A stretch of DNA of 64,000 bases from Saccharum officinarum (taxonomy: Eukaryota > Streptophyta > Magnoliopsida > Poales > Poaceae). The DNA lies in NCBI GenBank assembly GCA_020631735.1, contig CM036162.1:95156401-95220400 (forward strand), read 5' to 3'. Shown piece by piece: positions 22,424-34,624 of the stretch; position 1 is the first letter of the stretch, and each line of letters starts with the position of its first letter. The position numbers were made by a program, and so were the translations under genes. The notes beneath the pieces were generated by a model. It made no database searches. It was not told where the DNA came from and saw only the letters and a program-made list of their open reading frames with translations.

Positions 22424-23819
22424 TCTTCATGAACCTTCCGTCGACCTCAGAGCGATAGAGGGGATCGATAGTCTATCACTCGACCCCCCACCTGAGGCAG
22501 AGGCCCCCTCGACCATGGTTCCACCTGACGTCATGCAGACGGAAGGCTCGACTCCACTAGCTGACCTCGAGCCCGACTGGCGTGTTCTGTACCTTGACTG
22601 TCTCATCCGAGGGGAGCTCCCTACGGATAAGACCGAGGCTCGACAAATCGCTCGCCGAGCCAAAACCTTTGTGATATATGGCAATGACAAGGAGATTTAT
22701 CGATGCAGCCCCATGGGCATCCTACAACACTGTATCACAATCGAGGAAGGCAGGAATCTACTCAAAGATCTACACTCGAGGGCTTGCGGTCATCACGCGG
22801 TGCCTCGAACCCTTCTCGAAAACACGTTCCGGCAAGGCTTTTATTGGCCAACCACGGTCTCCGACGCCATTAAGCTTGTACGCTCCTACAAAGGATGCCA
22901 GTACTACACAAGGCAAACCCATCTCCCAGCTCACGCCCTGCAAACCATCCCCATCACATGGCCATTTGCCGTTTGGAGGCTCGACTTGGTCGGACCCCTA
23001 AAGAGAACAACCGGGGGCTTCACCCACTTGCTCGTCACCGTCGATAAATTTCCTAAGTGGATCGAGGCCCATCCCATCACCAACATTAGGTCAGAGCAAG
23101 CCGCGCTGTTCTTCACTGACATCATCCACCGCTTCAGTGTTCCCAACTGCATTATCACAGACAACGGCACCCAGTTCACCGGCAAAAGGTTCTTGGAATT
23201 CTACAACAACCATCACATCCGTGTGCTCTGGTCAGCCGTAGCTCATCCAAAGACAAATGGCCAAGTAGAACGTGTCAATGGCATAGTATTACAAGGCCTA
23301 AAGCTGAGAATCTTCAACAAATTGAACAAACATGGCAAGAAATGGGCCGCCGAGCTCCCCTCGGTCCTATGGAGCCTAAGAACAACGCCGAGTCGAGCCA
23401 CGGGGTTCACTCCATTTTTCTTGGTTTATGGGTCCGAGGCTATACTTCCAATCGACTTAGAATATGGATCCCCGAGGCTGAAAGCCTACAACGAATAAAG
23501 CAACGATGCCATGAGAGAAAATGCCCTTGACTAGCTCAAGGAGGCTCGAGATATAGCTTTACTACACTCTACAAGATACCAGCAGAATCTCTGACGCTAC
23601 CACGACAAGCACGTGCGTAGTCGAGACCTCCATGTTGGTGAATTAGTGCTTCGGCGAAGCCAGAGCAACAAGGGATGACACAAGCTCACCCCACCGTGGG
23701 AAGGACCCTACATCATCACAGAGGTGTTGAAGCCCAGGACTTACAAGCTTTCAAACGAAAAGGGTGAGATCTTCACCAACGCATGGAACATTGAATAGCT
23801 ACGTCGCTTTTACCCCTAG
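22424..23819 (+). pseudogene. T2 integrase
   Basis: The frame that opens at 22182 continues to 23498 without a stop. It covers a zinc-binding H-H...C-x2-C type region (about 22740-22910; here G-C-Q-Y-Y replaces G-C-x2-C, so one Cys is lost). The core has all three acids: Asp in R-L-D-L-V-G, Asp in I-T-D-N-G-T, and Glu in N-G-Q-V-E-R. After TAA at 23496-23498 the C-terminal domain continues to W-E-G-P-Y (about 23696) and a stop near 23818. This is the best preserved part of T2. Confidence 0.88.
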
Positions 23820-24010
23820 AGCCTCGAGGCTTTATACCTTTTTTCTTAGCTACATGAATGAATAAAGAGTACATTTGTGTTCAAAGCGTTTTTTTTCATA
23901 AAAGTAGGTAGGCTTGACCCTATTTTCATAGAGTCAAACCTCCCTCGGGGGCTAAAAAGGGGGGAACCCCCTGTGTCCCTAAAAAACTCGGATCTTTTCA
24001 AAAAAACTTT

Positions 24011-24344
24011 TACATGGTCAACAAAGCAGCAAGAGCGCCCTAAGGCTCAAGGGTTGTCGAGCCATGAGATTGCCCATGCGTCCGCGCTAATGGTACCTCC
24101 ACTCACTCCCCCACACCACGGGGTGCAACCACGCGCTAAGAAGACCTAGTAAAAGCGTACGATTTTGAAAAATCAACGTCTAACATTCCTATATGTTTTG
24201 ATGTGAGTTCTTACATAGTCGACGAGGCTGCAAGGCCACCCTAAGGACGAGGGGTTGTCAAGCCATGAGACTGCCTACACCTTCAGGCTATAGTATCTCC
24301 ACTCGCACCCCACACCAAGGGGTGTAACCGTGCGCTAAGAAGAC
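24011..24344 (+). repeat. tandem repeats in the region between T2 pol and antisense gene
   Basis: Two copies, 24011-24145 and 24212-24344, period about 200 bp, sharing GAGCCATGAGA, ATCTCCACTC-like and GCGCTAAGAAGAC blocks. Tandem repeats after pol are a known habit of Tat-lineage elements. The rest of 23820-24530 is non-coding. Confidence 0.8.
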
Positions 24345-24529
24345 TACGCAAGAACATGATTCGAACGAAAAAGGAATGAAGGACTCGAACGAAAAAATAC
24401 ATTTAGTATATATTTACACCTAAATGTTTTAAGGCCCCTAGGGCCATGATAGTACGAGTCACGAACGAAAACTAACTTATTACATTGGCCTTCATGCCCA
24501 GATTTGGCTCACATACCCTCATCGTCAGC

Positions 24530-25522
24530 AGGCAGGAGCACCTCGTCCTCGAACAGCCTCGTGAGTCAACCCCCAGGTTCCTCCATGGCCTCGATCAGCC
24601 CTAGGTAGGCCGCCTCGTTCTCCTCCTCAGTCTTGCTCGGGTCGGAGGTGAAGCCATCAGCGATGAGACCCATGTCGTACTCGAAGCCAGAGCGGACGAC
24701 CGCATGGCCCTCTTCACGCCATGGTGTAGCGCGCTCTGCACCTTCTCGCGTACGAGGCCACCCAGCGCCATCATCTAGTGCACGAACGAGTTCCCCGATG
24801 CGTCCTTCTCGGTGTCGACATCAGGCTCGACCCCCAGGCTTTCACACACCAAAGTGTTGGAGCAGTTGGTTCCGCCCGACCTCAGCCTCAAGGAGGGCAT
24901 GAAAGGAGGTGGCGTTCGTCTGGGCCTCGCGTTGCTGCTTCTCCAGCTCTGAAATACGAGATCAAGTCAACAAGAACACGGGAATCCAGAGTTGATGTCA
25001 GAATATGGCAAAAGCTTACCCTCAGCGTGGGTCTGCCAGCCTAGAATCTCATCATGTAGCTCGCCACGTGCCTTTTTGGCCACCCAGAGAGCCTTGTCCT
25101 TATCGTGGACAGTCGCCCTCAGCGTCTCGATCTCTCGACTGGTGCCTAAGACATCCTTGTCCCTCTCTAGGACGGTCCCCTTCAGCATCTCGACCTCCTC
25201 AGTCAAGGTCCCGACGCGGGTGGAGGCTAGCCCGATCTGTACGTTGAGGGCATCACGCTGGCCGCTGACAAGAGCGACATCCTCCTCGAGCCCCTTCACT
25301 CGTGCCAATAACGGCGCAAGGTCCTCGCAGGCTTTGGCTGCCTCCTCTCGAGCCTTGGTCGTGTCTTCACGCACCTTGGCCACAGCGTCCCGAGCCTACG
25401 CCGCCTCCTCCTTAAGCGTCGTGGTGACGACACGAAGCTCATCCGCCTCGACACTCTTCTTGGACAGCCGCTTGTTGGCCTCCTCTACCAGAGCCCATTG
25501 ACGAGGAAGCGCCACCCACACG
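24530..25522 (-). pseudogene. antisense gene of T2, coiled-coil C-terminal part
   Basis: Minus-strand open stretch (25500 to 24967 and beyond), rich in Glu, Lys, Ala, Leu, Arg and Val with heptad-like spacing, broken by one stop at about 25396. It matches in character and position the antisense ORF of T1 (27-403). It is separated from the N-terminal part by the solo LTR at 25528-27083. Confidence 0.65.
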
Positions 25523-25527
25523 CCACT

Positions 25528-27083
25528 TATTGACGGTAGATAAGTATCATTTTTAACTGTCAACATAGCATGAGAAATGATCTAAATATAAATACTATCT
25601 AGATATAGGGGTTACACTGACAGAATTTCACTAGTTTTGGTGAATATCTATTTCTGCAGGGGGTTATCAGGAAAGAACCAAAGGAGGTACATATGTCAGA
25701 TTTATATAGAGAGAAACCGACCATACTATGAAAAAGAATACTCTAGAAGACTCGAGAAGATCTTCCCCCGGAGGGGAGGGCCCACAGGCCAGGCAACAGG
25801 GGTGGCCGCCCCTGGGCCTGGGCGCCTGCCCTATCTAGGTGGACAATCAGGGCCAACCTCCAGGATCATGCCTCCACCGTCTTTGAGGATCAATAATAAT
25901 TGTTCATCAAGGTCAGTTTGATCCAAGGGTTATGGTGCTTCCTAGAGGGCTATATAAGCAAGGCCCCTGGCACCAGGAGAAACTCTAATTCATTCAATTC
26001 AATTCAATTCAATTCATCTCATTCCATTCAGAGAAGCCCTAGAGCCACCATCTCAATTAGATCTCTAGTTTAGCATAGCTACATAGGATTAGAACTAGAA
26101 AGAGCCAAGAATTGCTTGATTTCCGGATCTGTCAAGAGAATACTTGGTAATTCTCTCCTACTTTTGTATTTGTTCTTATATTATTCATCTAGTTCATCAT
26201 TTGTATGAATATGACTTTAGTCTATTCTATCATATTAGATATGACTTTGCTCTATTTGATTATGTTCTTAATTATATTGTTCTTAGTCTACTTTGATTAT
26301 ATGCTTGGCGTAGTTCGATCAGAATTATATTTAAGTATAGGATTATATAGCGCTTGCTCATTGATATCATGGGTGAGTGGTAAACATTGTGTAGGCGTGG
26401 TGCCTATGCCGTATTTACCTATGATTGCACCCTATATTCCGGATTGTATGGTAGATCACGGGAGTGACAGTCCTATTGAGTCTTTGTAGTCCACCTCCCG
26501 AGTATAGGGCAGTCAGAGCACAACTATTACAGGGAAGTGACGACTATGTTCTATATCTTCCTTAGTAATATCACTATGTGTAGATATAACATTTTCTTGC
26601 CATGATTGTTAAGTGTAATTGCACTAATCATCGTATGATTTGACCTTATAGTTAGAATAACTTAGGATTTATCCTTGTAGTTCATCCTAATCCATGCTAG
26701 TGTTATATATCTAGAGTAATCTATTGAGATGTTTATCATTATATGTGGCTATGTGCTTACCAGTTATCCTTTATTATTATTCATATATTATTTATCTTGT
26801 GACACATACCCTGTATGAGAAGATAGATAAAGACATGGTTATGCTCTCCATTAGCACATGCAGTGATGCTTATTGCTCATTATCCTTAGCATCCCTTCCT
26901 AGTGGTAAAAATATAAATAACGATACCTGGATTACTCCCGGTTAAAATGATACATCGGTATTATCTGTGCGCTTGCGGATTTCATATTTATTTTAGAGAA
27001 GCATTTTCATATTTTAGTACCAGCACCTTTGGTGTCATGCTAGGGATGACAACCTAGCTTAGGTGGCATTAGAGGTATCAACA
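25528..27083 (+). mobile_element. solo LTR of the Athila-like family, nested in T2
   Basis: Flanked by CCACT at 25523-25527 and 27084-27088. With these borders it starts TATTGACGG, one change from a canonical TG start, and ends ATCAACA. It is homologous to the minus-strand LTR at 8366-9892. It contains a (CAATT)n run near 25990-26015, a TATA-like CTATATAAGC near 25950, and a small ORF (26205-26489) also present in the other copy. Confidence 0.75.
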
Positions 27084-27088
27084 CCACT

Positions 27089-29600
27089 CTCGTGGTGGAT
27101 GAATAGCGATTTACAGCGTGACCGCTCCTTGACCTCCTAGTCACAATCAAGACTAAAGTCAGAACCAAGGGGAAAAGGAGGGGTCGAGCTAAATAAAGCA
27201 CCAAGATAAACATAACCTACCTCGAAGGCCCCTAACATATGCCCCACCAGGGTATCTGTGACCATCCACAGGGACTGCACAGAGTGCTTGCGAAGCCCCT
27301 CAGCGTACTCCCAGAACTTCACCTTGTCCTTATCGTCAAGGACGAAGAAGGGCTCGGCGTCGAGATTGGTCGCATCCCTGAACTCGAGGGGCGAGCGACC
27401 CCAACGCGGGAGCTCCTCCTTCGTCCGCACGAGCACTAGCTCCGCAAAGTTGGGCCACCCGGCGGACGCCTCCGCCATGTCACCATTTGGCGCCGCAGAG
27501 GTTCCGGGCCGATCCGTGGCATCGACCATCTTGACGTCCGCCTTCTGTTTCCCCTTATCAGATGGGGATCGTCAGACGTCAGGTCGATCACGGTCGTCGT
27601 CGGCCCTTGGGGCGGAAGTGGCCCCCCGCTAGCCGGCGCCTCCGCCTGAGCATTGGGCGGCAGCGTGGCCACCTCCTGCTCTGCCTCGACCACCAGCCTC
27701 TCCGGCTGGCTCAGCTCACGTGGCTCTGCCTCTGATTGCCTAGGAATGGGGAACAAGAACATGAGAACGAGAAGCAAAACAAATTTTCGTCAGAAAGATA
27801 ACGCAAGACACTTACCCAGACATGGGGATCAGGGGCTTTGCCCCCGGCTTCCTCGAACCACCAGGGGGCTTCTGCGATGGCCCCTCTATCGAGCCTCTGG
27901 TCGGCTCGAAACTCCTTGGAGCCTGGGCTGACGAGGCCTCTGGGGTCCTCTCCACCATCAAGGCCGTCTGGCCTCAGGTCCTCATGCCCGATGACGGTGC
28001 CCCGGTGTTAGGCGTCGACATCGCTGGCCCACCCACCGATGAGGTGTGTGGCGACCAGGCACACGTGCACGGCGTCGCCAACATCGGAGAAGGAACCCCA
28101 GGCTTGGCGGATCCACTTTCTGAAGGCCCCTCACGGGCCCTCCCTTCTGCTTGCTCCTCCTCCCCCTCGACGGGCGCTGAGGTTGCCCTCGATGCCTGGG
28201 AGGTCGACCCCCCGCCGACAGGCCCCTGCAGGGACCGTACGTCAGGGAGGTGCACAAGGAAAGTCACGGTATCATACCGTGACCCGGTGTTGTCATCGTC
28301 GCCGTCCTCATCCTCCTCCTCCGAGGTCGTCTTAGAGGGGGGCTCCTCCTCAGGGAGACCCTCGGGCCTTCGCTAGCGACGGCATTTTAGCAATGCCTCG
28401 CGCTCATGGATCTTCCTGTTACGCCTCGTCTTCGCGGCACCGTTCTCTTTTTTCTCCTAGGCTGCAGAGAGGTGCCTCACCTATCGAGCGACGCGATCCT
28501 CCAGGATCGGTGGCGGCGAGTCCTTGACCGCTGACAGATCCTGCACAAGCAAGGAAATGCTTACCAGGGGTTCAAATCCCTGGTTGGGCCACATCATGAC
28601 TTTGTCGATATCCTCCTGCTTGAAACCGCCCATCACCCATCGAGCGTGTCGGACGACCTCATCAAGAGGGAGGGTCTCGTGTGACATCTGGCTTCCTTCT
28701 AGTGAGACGCCTGGCTTCATCTCATCCAACCAAAGTCGATGCTGCATCAATGGGAGGACCCTCCGATAATGGAAAGCCGCGGCCACCATGCTCGCGGTCA
28801 GCCCGCGCAAGTAGAGCTTCCTTAACGCATCGAGGAGCGGCTGCAGTTTTGGCTTGTCTTCCTCGATGATGTTGTATGGCTAGTTCTCCTTCGAGGACAT
28901 CAGGACCTAGCCGGAGAAGCTCAGAAGGTAGCTGCCGTCGTTGCGTAGGTAGAACTAGCCGTCGTGCCACCCGCTGTTCGACGAGATGAGTTGGGCCGGG
29001 ATGTACAGATCCAATCGACCCGCCTGCACCTGGATCATGCAGCTCCCAGCATGCACCGCTCGCCGCACTCCTTTCTCGTCTGCCTTCTTGGCAAAGTGCT
29101 CCGCCTTGAAGAGGTGGAGCCACAGCTTCTAGTGGGGCTCGACCCCCAAGTACCCCTCATAGGCAGCCACAAAAATGGCGGCCTATGAGATGGAGTTGGG
29201 GGCAAGATGATGGAGTTCCACCTCGTAATAATGTGGGATGGCCCGCATAAAATAGCTCAGCGGTACCCTAAGCCCCCTCTCGTGGAAAGCAACGAAGATG
29301 ACCACGTATCCCTTCAGTGGCGCTGGCTCCTGGTGGCTGGTCGGTGGCACCCTCTACTCCGACAAGTCTCGGCTTGTCCTTGGACGCAGGAGACCATCGC
29401 AGACGAGCTCCTGTAGTTTCTTCTCCGGCACCGAGGATCGAATCCATGGCTCTACGGGGAGGACCGGGCTCTTTCCCTCCATGGGTGCAGAGATTGGAAT
29501 ACACCGACGGCAGGGAAGGGATGATGGTGGCAGTAGAGAATGGCTGATGGAGGCAAAGGAAAGGGAACACGGTTGCAAAGGGCTAGGAAGGAACAAATGA
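27089..29600 (-). pseudogene. antisense gene of T2, N-terminal part (putative gypsy-type transposon protein, PF04195-like)
   Basis: Reading from about 29570 leftwards, the conserved block has V-E-L-H-H-L-A-P-N-S-I, then Y-E-G-Y-L-G-V, L-W-L-H-L-F, and on to P-L-M-Q-H-R-L at about 28750. This is the domain usually labelled putative gypsy-type transposon (PF04195), found antisense in Tat elements. In-frame TAG codons replace Trp-like positions at about 29177, 29129, 28957, 28906 and 28880. A Pro/Ser/Thr-rich stretch follows (28376-27970), then a segment ending near 27137. The 3' edge looks like an exon border before the solo LTR. Function is unknown; it is not a reverse transcriptase or integrase. 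Confidence 0.7.
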
Positions 29601-30572
29601 AACCCTAGGCTCTGTATTTATATCCCAGCGGAAGGCCAATGGACGAACCCGATGAAGAGGCAAGTAAAGTTTCTGCATTCAATGCCCTTACCTAACCGCT
29701 CCCTCGAAACCCGCACGTATGTGTACGTGTCAGTCGTTCGCTCGCTAACCGCCTACCACGCCGCCTACTACCACGCCGTTTCTGCTTCCTCCCTAAAAAT
29801 ACGCACCCCAACAGGCGAGAAGGAAGGCTCACAGACGAACACTTCCAAGCGAAGGAACCACGGGCTCCGAGCCCACTTCAAATCTCGAGGGTTCGAAAGC
29901 TGGCCCTCGACCGGGGTTCGATAGCTACCCATGAGTAACCCGAGTTAGGAATGACTAAGAGCGGGCCCATACAAGGCCAGGGCTCGAGCCGCTTTCTCAA
30001 GACACCCTTAGACATATTCGAGGCTAAAGGAGAGGTCGGCGGTGGAATCCCCTTGGAGGAAGGCATCGAGCCCTCAGATCCCATCGAACAGAGCCGAGAT
30101 CCACATGACAACTCTTTGACACTTTTGGAGAGCGCCTCCATGGCCGCCAGCCGACCCCTATCGAACGGGGCATGGGCTCCCACTCGAATTTCCCACTAGC
30201 AGCTCATCAGGGGTAGTACGGCATTCATGTCCCTCCTCCTTACCTAAAGGATGCATGAGGGTCGTACGATTAAAGACGGGCAGGACCTCGATCGACCTCA
30301 CACACACGAGGCTCGGGGGCTTGCCCGCAATAAGCTAGCCTCGACGAAAGAGGACCAAACGCGCCATGGGGGCACGAACACGGGAGCATCCCTCAACAAA
30401 ACATACTAAAAGCCCTCGAAGGAGTCACCCACTCCTCTAAGGCCTCGGGGGCTACACCCGGTGGGTGCGCTCGCACGCACCCACCGAAAGAGCAACGACG
30501 CTATGACTCCAGTTCCTAACTCACTGAGCCTCTGCGAGAGTGTTCACACTCACGCAAAGGCTCAGGGGCTAC
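29601..30572 (+). other. T2 3' non-coding region with polypurine tract
   Basis: No convincing gene. A minus-strand open stretch of 101 codons at 30183-29878 has no recognisable features. The purine-rich AAAGGCTCAGGGGCTAC directly before the 3' LTR is the probable polypurine tract. Confidence 0.55.
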
Positions 30573-31674
30573 TGTCGGGTACCTAAATTAGGGGTACCCA
30601 AAACCAACGATTAAGAGGAGCAAACCCCTGAGGAATTCGTGCCCTGGGAACCCCTTAAAAATCAAATCAAAACTCCATCTACACGGATACACCGATCTAA
30701 GATGCATACGTGTGAAGATGGGGCACCCTGGACCGTGTTCCAACTCGCACAAGGCTCGCTCGACGGGAAGCCTCGACCCTAGAAAACTTCTGACTCGTAC
30801 GACCTAGGGTCGAGTCGGTCGACCCCTCCTCATCCACCTACTTACTGACAAAAGCATTCAATGCAACTACTTCCACTAACATGGCTATAGCGCCACCAGC
30901 GTGGGAGCAGCATCCGTGTCTAATCCTACTTTTTACTGCCCATCTCGAGATGGGAGGTGAAAAAGCTACCACTATTCACACCACGTCAAGCACTGTTCTA
31001 CCATCGATGCTCTCTCGACTCACAAGACGACAACCACCGCGCCCGGGTTCCCTAGGGCTCAGCATTATCCGTTCCTCATCGACCCCCTCAGCTACGTCCC
31101 GATCTGGCCTCGAGCGCCATCGGTCAACAGAGGAATGACACCCGCACGTCGACTACAGAGGATCGCACGCTCGACATAGGACCTAGGGCCTATCACCGTC
31201 CCAACATCAACGTCACCACGACACCCCGGGGATGGCCATCCATTACCAGGGCACATCGCTACAGCGATCTCTATAGCACCCGCCGAACCTTCACCTCTAA
31301 GGCACCGTCTTAGGGTTTTAGGGACCCCTCGGCCTCCTCTTGACTCTATAAAAGAGAGGGTAGAGAGTTCTCCAAAGGAGGACAACAAGAGAGACATTTT
31401 TCTCAAATTCAGCGATCAACATCTCAAGCAACACTCCATTTTACTCTTCTCTTGAGACTTAGGACCGGTTCCCTCTCTCACAGCTTGTAACCCCTACGCA
31501 AGCACTTAGGTGCAAGGAAATACAATACTCTCTCCTCCCGCTGGACGTAGGGCCTTCTTTGCCCGAACCAGGATAAACCCCCGTGTATTCTCTTTGCATC
31601 ACCATCTGGATTAGGGAGCACATAGCACAAATTCACTCGTTGGTCTAGGGCCCTCCCGGGTCTGAACACTGACA
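30573..31674 (+). repeat. 3' LTR of T2
   Basis: 1102 bp from TGTCGGGTACC to CACTGACA, followed by GAGTT (31675-31679). Confidence 0.93.
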
Positions 31675-31679
31675 GAGTT

Positions 31680-33345
31680 CAAAAACACCCTACCATCATG
31701 ACTGGTATTCGAGTGGTACCCTGCAGTCTAATTCTTGGAGCTCACCTCGATCTGGAAGCAAACAGCTCAGGTTTGACCATGCGTGACCACAAGCGTGCAA
31801 GTGCAAACATGTCTTGCTCATTCATGCCTGCATGGACTCAAAGCGTCTGGGTCAATCGCCCTAACACGCATGCATGCATTAAACACGGTTGAAACCATAC
31901 ACAAACTGAGGGGCAAACTAATCCAAAAATAACGGATGTCTCGCTCACTTCCGTGGTGTTTGCGCCTCTCCCCATTCTTATCCCTTCAAGTCATGCCCAA
32001 CACCCGATGATGCGGCCATCGCTGCTTCCCTGGACGGCAGCGGCTCCTTCCCCTACCCCCGGCGTCCTCCACCCCCACTCGGCTAGCCCCTTCCCCCACC
32101 CTCGGCACTCGACATGGAAGCGGTGGACACACCATGGCAGCGCGTGGGCCTTCTCCCCGAGCTCGAGCTCCACGAGGCAAACCATGTAGTCCTCGCCATT
32201 ACCTGCGCCCGTGTCGACCACTGCCACCAGTATCGCTACGAGCATCGTGGAGTCAAGGCCGCGGGGCAAAGGCGTCCCCGCGACGTCGCCATCGCCGTCG
32301 CGGCGGTCCTCGTTGCCACCACCGACGTCGGACGATGACCAGGCTGCGGAGCAGCCACCGCTGACCGTTGCCGCCGAAATCGACCGGTGCAGCCTTCTCC
32401 TCCCCTATGTTGCATATGTATGTTTCAAGTGTTTCAGGCGTTACAGATATATGTTGCAAAAGTAGATCGGGAGATGTTGCACATGTTGCATATGTTTGCA
32501 ATTGTTACAGATGCATGTTGCAAGTGTATGTTTCGAGTGTTTCAGAGGTCTGTTTTATCTGTGTTTTCTAGACGCATGTTGTAAGTGTGTTTATCTGGAT
32601 GTTGCACATGTTTCATACATACATTGCATGTGTTTTATTTGGATGTTGCATATGGTTGCCATGGTTTTCAAGTGTCTTTTAGGTGTTTTTTCAAGTATTT
32701 CAGAAGCATGTTTCAAGTGTTTTAACTGCCTTCATATGTATATTGCAACTGTTGCATTTGAATGTTTTAAAAGTAGATCAAGTGTTATATCTCTCCTTCC
32801 CACCTTATGTGCATCGTCTCTCCCGGAGCTAGTAGAGCATCCATACAACGTTGCGGCCGAGTCCTTCCGAATCGGAGGCGCCACGTGCCCTTTCCATCTT
32901 TTCGCTCGGGCGGTGCAGGCCCCGCGTGCAGTGCGGAACGGATGCGGCACTGTACAGCGCGGCGGGGGCTTGCAGAGGGAGCGTGCCTGAGGTGGCGGTG
33001 CGGTGGTGGGATGGCGGTGTGAAAGAGATAGGCCACGAATGGAGACGCACGCACGCATGCTTGCGCTGTCTCTGTACTCGGGTGCTGTTTTTGGAGGTGC
33101 ATCTGGACGCATCCCGACACCGGACGTCCAGGTGCCAGACGTACCGGTAGGTTATGGACCAATAGCTCAAAACCTACAGTATACTGACTGGTGTCTTGCC
33201 TATGCCTGTGCAGTTCACGTTCTTGGCCCATATGGCCCATGCCAGCTGAGTTTAAAAATAGGCCCAGTGGTAAACTAAGGAAACAGTCTAATTGATTGAA
33301 AAAAAGTCTGATTTACTTTCTCGTGGTTCAAACGGTACTGTATAG
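31680..33345. repeat. repeat-like region with many ATGTTGCA/GTGTTTCA words
   Basis: No gene supported. About 31950-32400 is GC-rich with overlapping open frames on both strands, none conserved-looking. About 32400-32790 consists of loosely repeated words such as ATGTTGCANNTGT and TTTCAAGTGTTTCAG, roughly every 20-30 bp. The end near 33110-33150 is GC-rich (CACCGGACGTCCAGGTG). The layout resembles a grass DNA transposon with degenerate internal repeats, but I found no terminal inverted repeats. Confidence 0.45.
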
Positions 33346-33351
33346 GATGTA

Positions 33352-33591
33352 CTCCCTCTGTCCTATTTTATTTATCGTTTTTTTTGTTTTCGTGCCACAA
33401 GTTTGACTCGATTTGTAGAAAGGGTATACGTGCAACATTTGTATCTCTAAATAAATTTATTAAAAAACTAGATTCAAAGATCTTTCCAATAATATCAATT
33501 ATGTATCATAAATAATAATATTTTTAATATATATTTTGTCAAAGTTGTTTTCCGGGAAGCGAAAGCGATATATATTTTTGGACGGAGGGAG
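33352..33591. mobile_element. Stowaway MITE
   Basis: 240 bp with ends CTCCCTCTGTCC and GGACGGAGGGAG, flanked by TA on both sides (33350-33351, 33592-33593), as expected for Tc1/Mariner-type Stowaway. Confidence 0.9.
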
Positions 33592-33593
33592 TA

Positions 33594-34624
33594 GGATAGT
33601 TAATGTTGCTGCATCAGTTAAAACCTTTTTAAAATTGCTTAGAGGGGTAAACTGGACGGTTTCAAAATCTGATTTTTCGATTAAAGAAGGTAAACCAGAC
33701 ATTCAGGATAATTAAAGAAGGTCAGATAAATTTCTTCTAGTAAATATGATTTATAGTAAATATGATTTAACTCAAAAAAATATGAAAACACTTTTTTCCC
33801 TAATTGATCTTCAAACTAATCGATTTACACTCCTCGTGGCTGAAATTGTGTCACGTAGGATGATTAACGTGGCGTCGTATGAATCAAACCGCTTTGAAGT
33901 CTTCTCATGGAGAGTAGGATGGTTTAAAAGCCGAAGAAGTCAAAATCTATAGTTTTGCAGTTGACCGCGACAGTGAGGGAGGTCAGTTTGACCTTTTACA
34001 GTAAACAAATCTGATGGACAGGAAAAGGAGCAACAGATCCGGATTGCCCCCGGCCCCAAAATGGAATAACCATGTTGGGCCGTTCATGCCAGACGCATCC
34101 TTTCGCTCTACAGGCCAGGTCTCGCCATATGTTGGGCCGCAAAGAAACGACCGTGAGCGCGGGCAGTTAGCCCAGTAAGTCAGCTGTGTTGCAATGCAAC
34201 GCAATGATGCAACGGGAGGGGCAAAAGCTGACATCATGGGGTCGACACAATGAGTAGCGTGTATTTCCCTTTCCTTTAGCTCCAAGCTTTTGCACTCACT
34301 CGCGAGAGGCATATTTGCCAGCACCCAGCAGCGGCGCGGCGCCATATCATGTCATGATCCGTGATGTCATGAGACGGCATGCATGCCGATCATATACGGC
34401 CATCGGCGTCGGCGCGAGAACATGGCGCCATGATTCCTTGGAGATGGCGATGAATACTTTCCTCACTTGGGATCCTCTTTTTCCAGCAACAGGTGCAGCG
34501 CCCGATTAGTAAAAGGAAGCAAGTGGCCTGGAAAAAAGAAGCCCGGTATTCCGTTGGCTTCCTTTGGAACCCTTCAAATGGTATTACATTTATATCATGC
34601 ACCCTGCTGCCTCTTTTTTAATTG
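33594..34624. other. interval without recognisable gene
   Basis: Mixed composition; open frames up to 120 codons on both strands lack recognisable motifs or conserved character. Nothing else seen. Confidence 0.5.

Larger units (their letters stand above)
16639..31674 (+). mobile_element. Ty3/gypsy retrotransposon T2, Tat lineage, complete but dead
   Basis: 15.0 kb including a nested solo LTR. Target duplication GAGTT is perfect (16634-16638 and 31675-31679). Order on the plus strand: 5' LTR, priming site, gag, protease, RT, second RNase H, integrase, tandem repeats, then a minus-strand antisense gene, and the 3' LTR. The LTRs differ visibly, mostly C/T and G/A changes and most densely in the first 300 bp. 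Nonsense codons are numerous, mainly TAG at positions where relatives have Trp or Gln. The first RNase H is deleted. Confidence 0.93.

Noticed and set aside
29878..30183. Minus-strand 101-codon ORF near the T2 3' LTR as a separate gene
   Set aside because: Inside T2 non-coding DNA, no motif, probably upstream of or shadowing the antisense gene.
32732..33240. Several ORFs over 100 codons on both strands at 32.7-33.2 kb
   Set aside because: Overlapping in many frames within repeat-like, GC-rich sequence; no conserved features.
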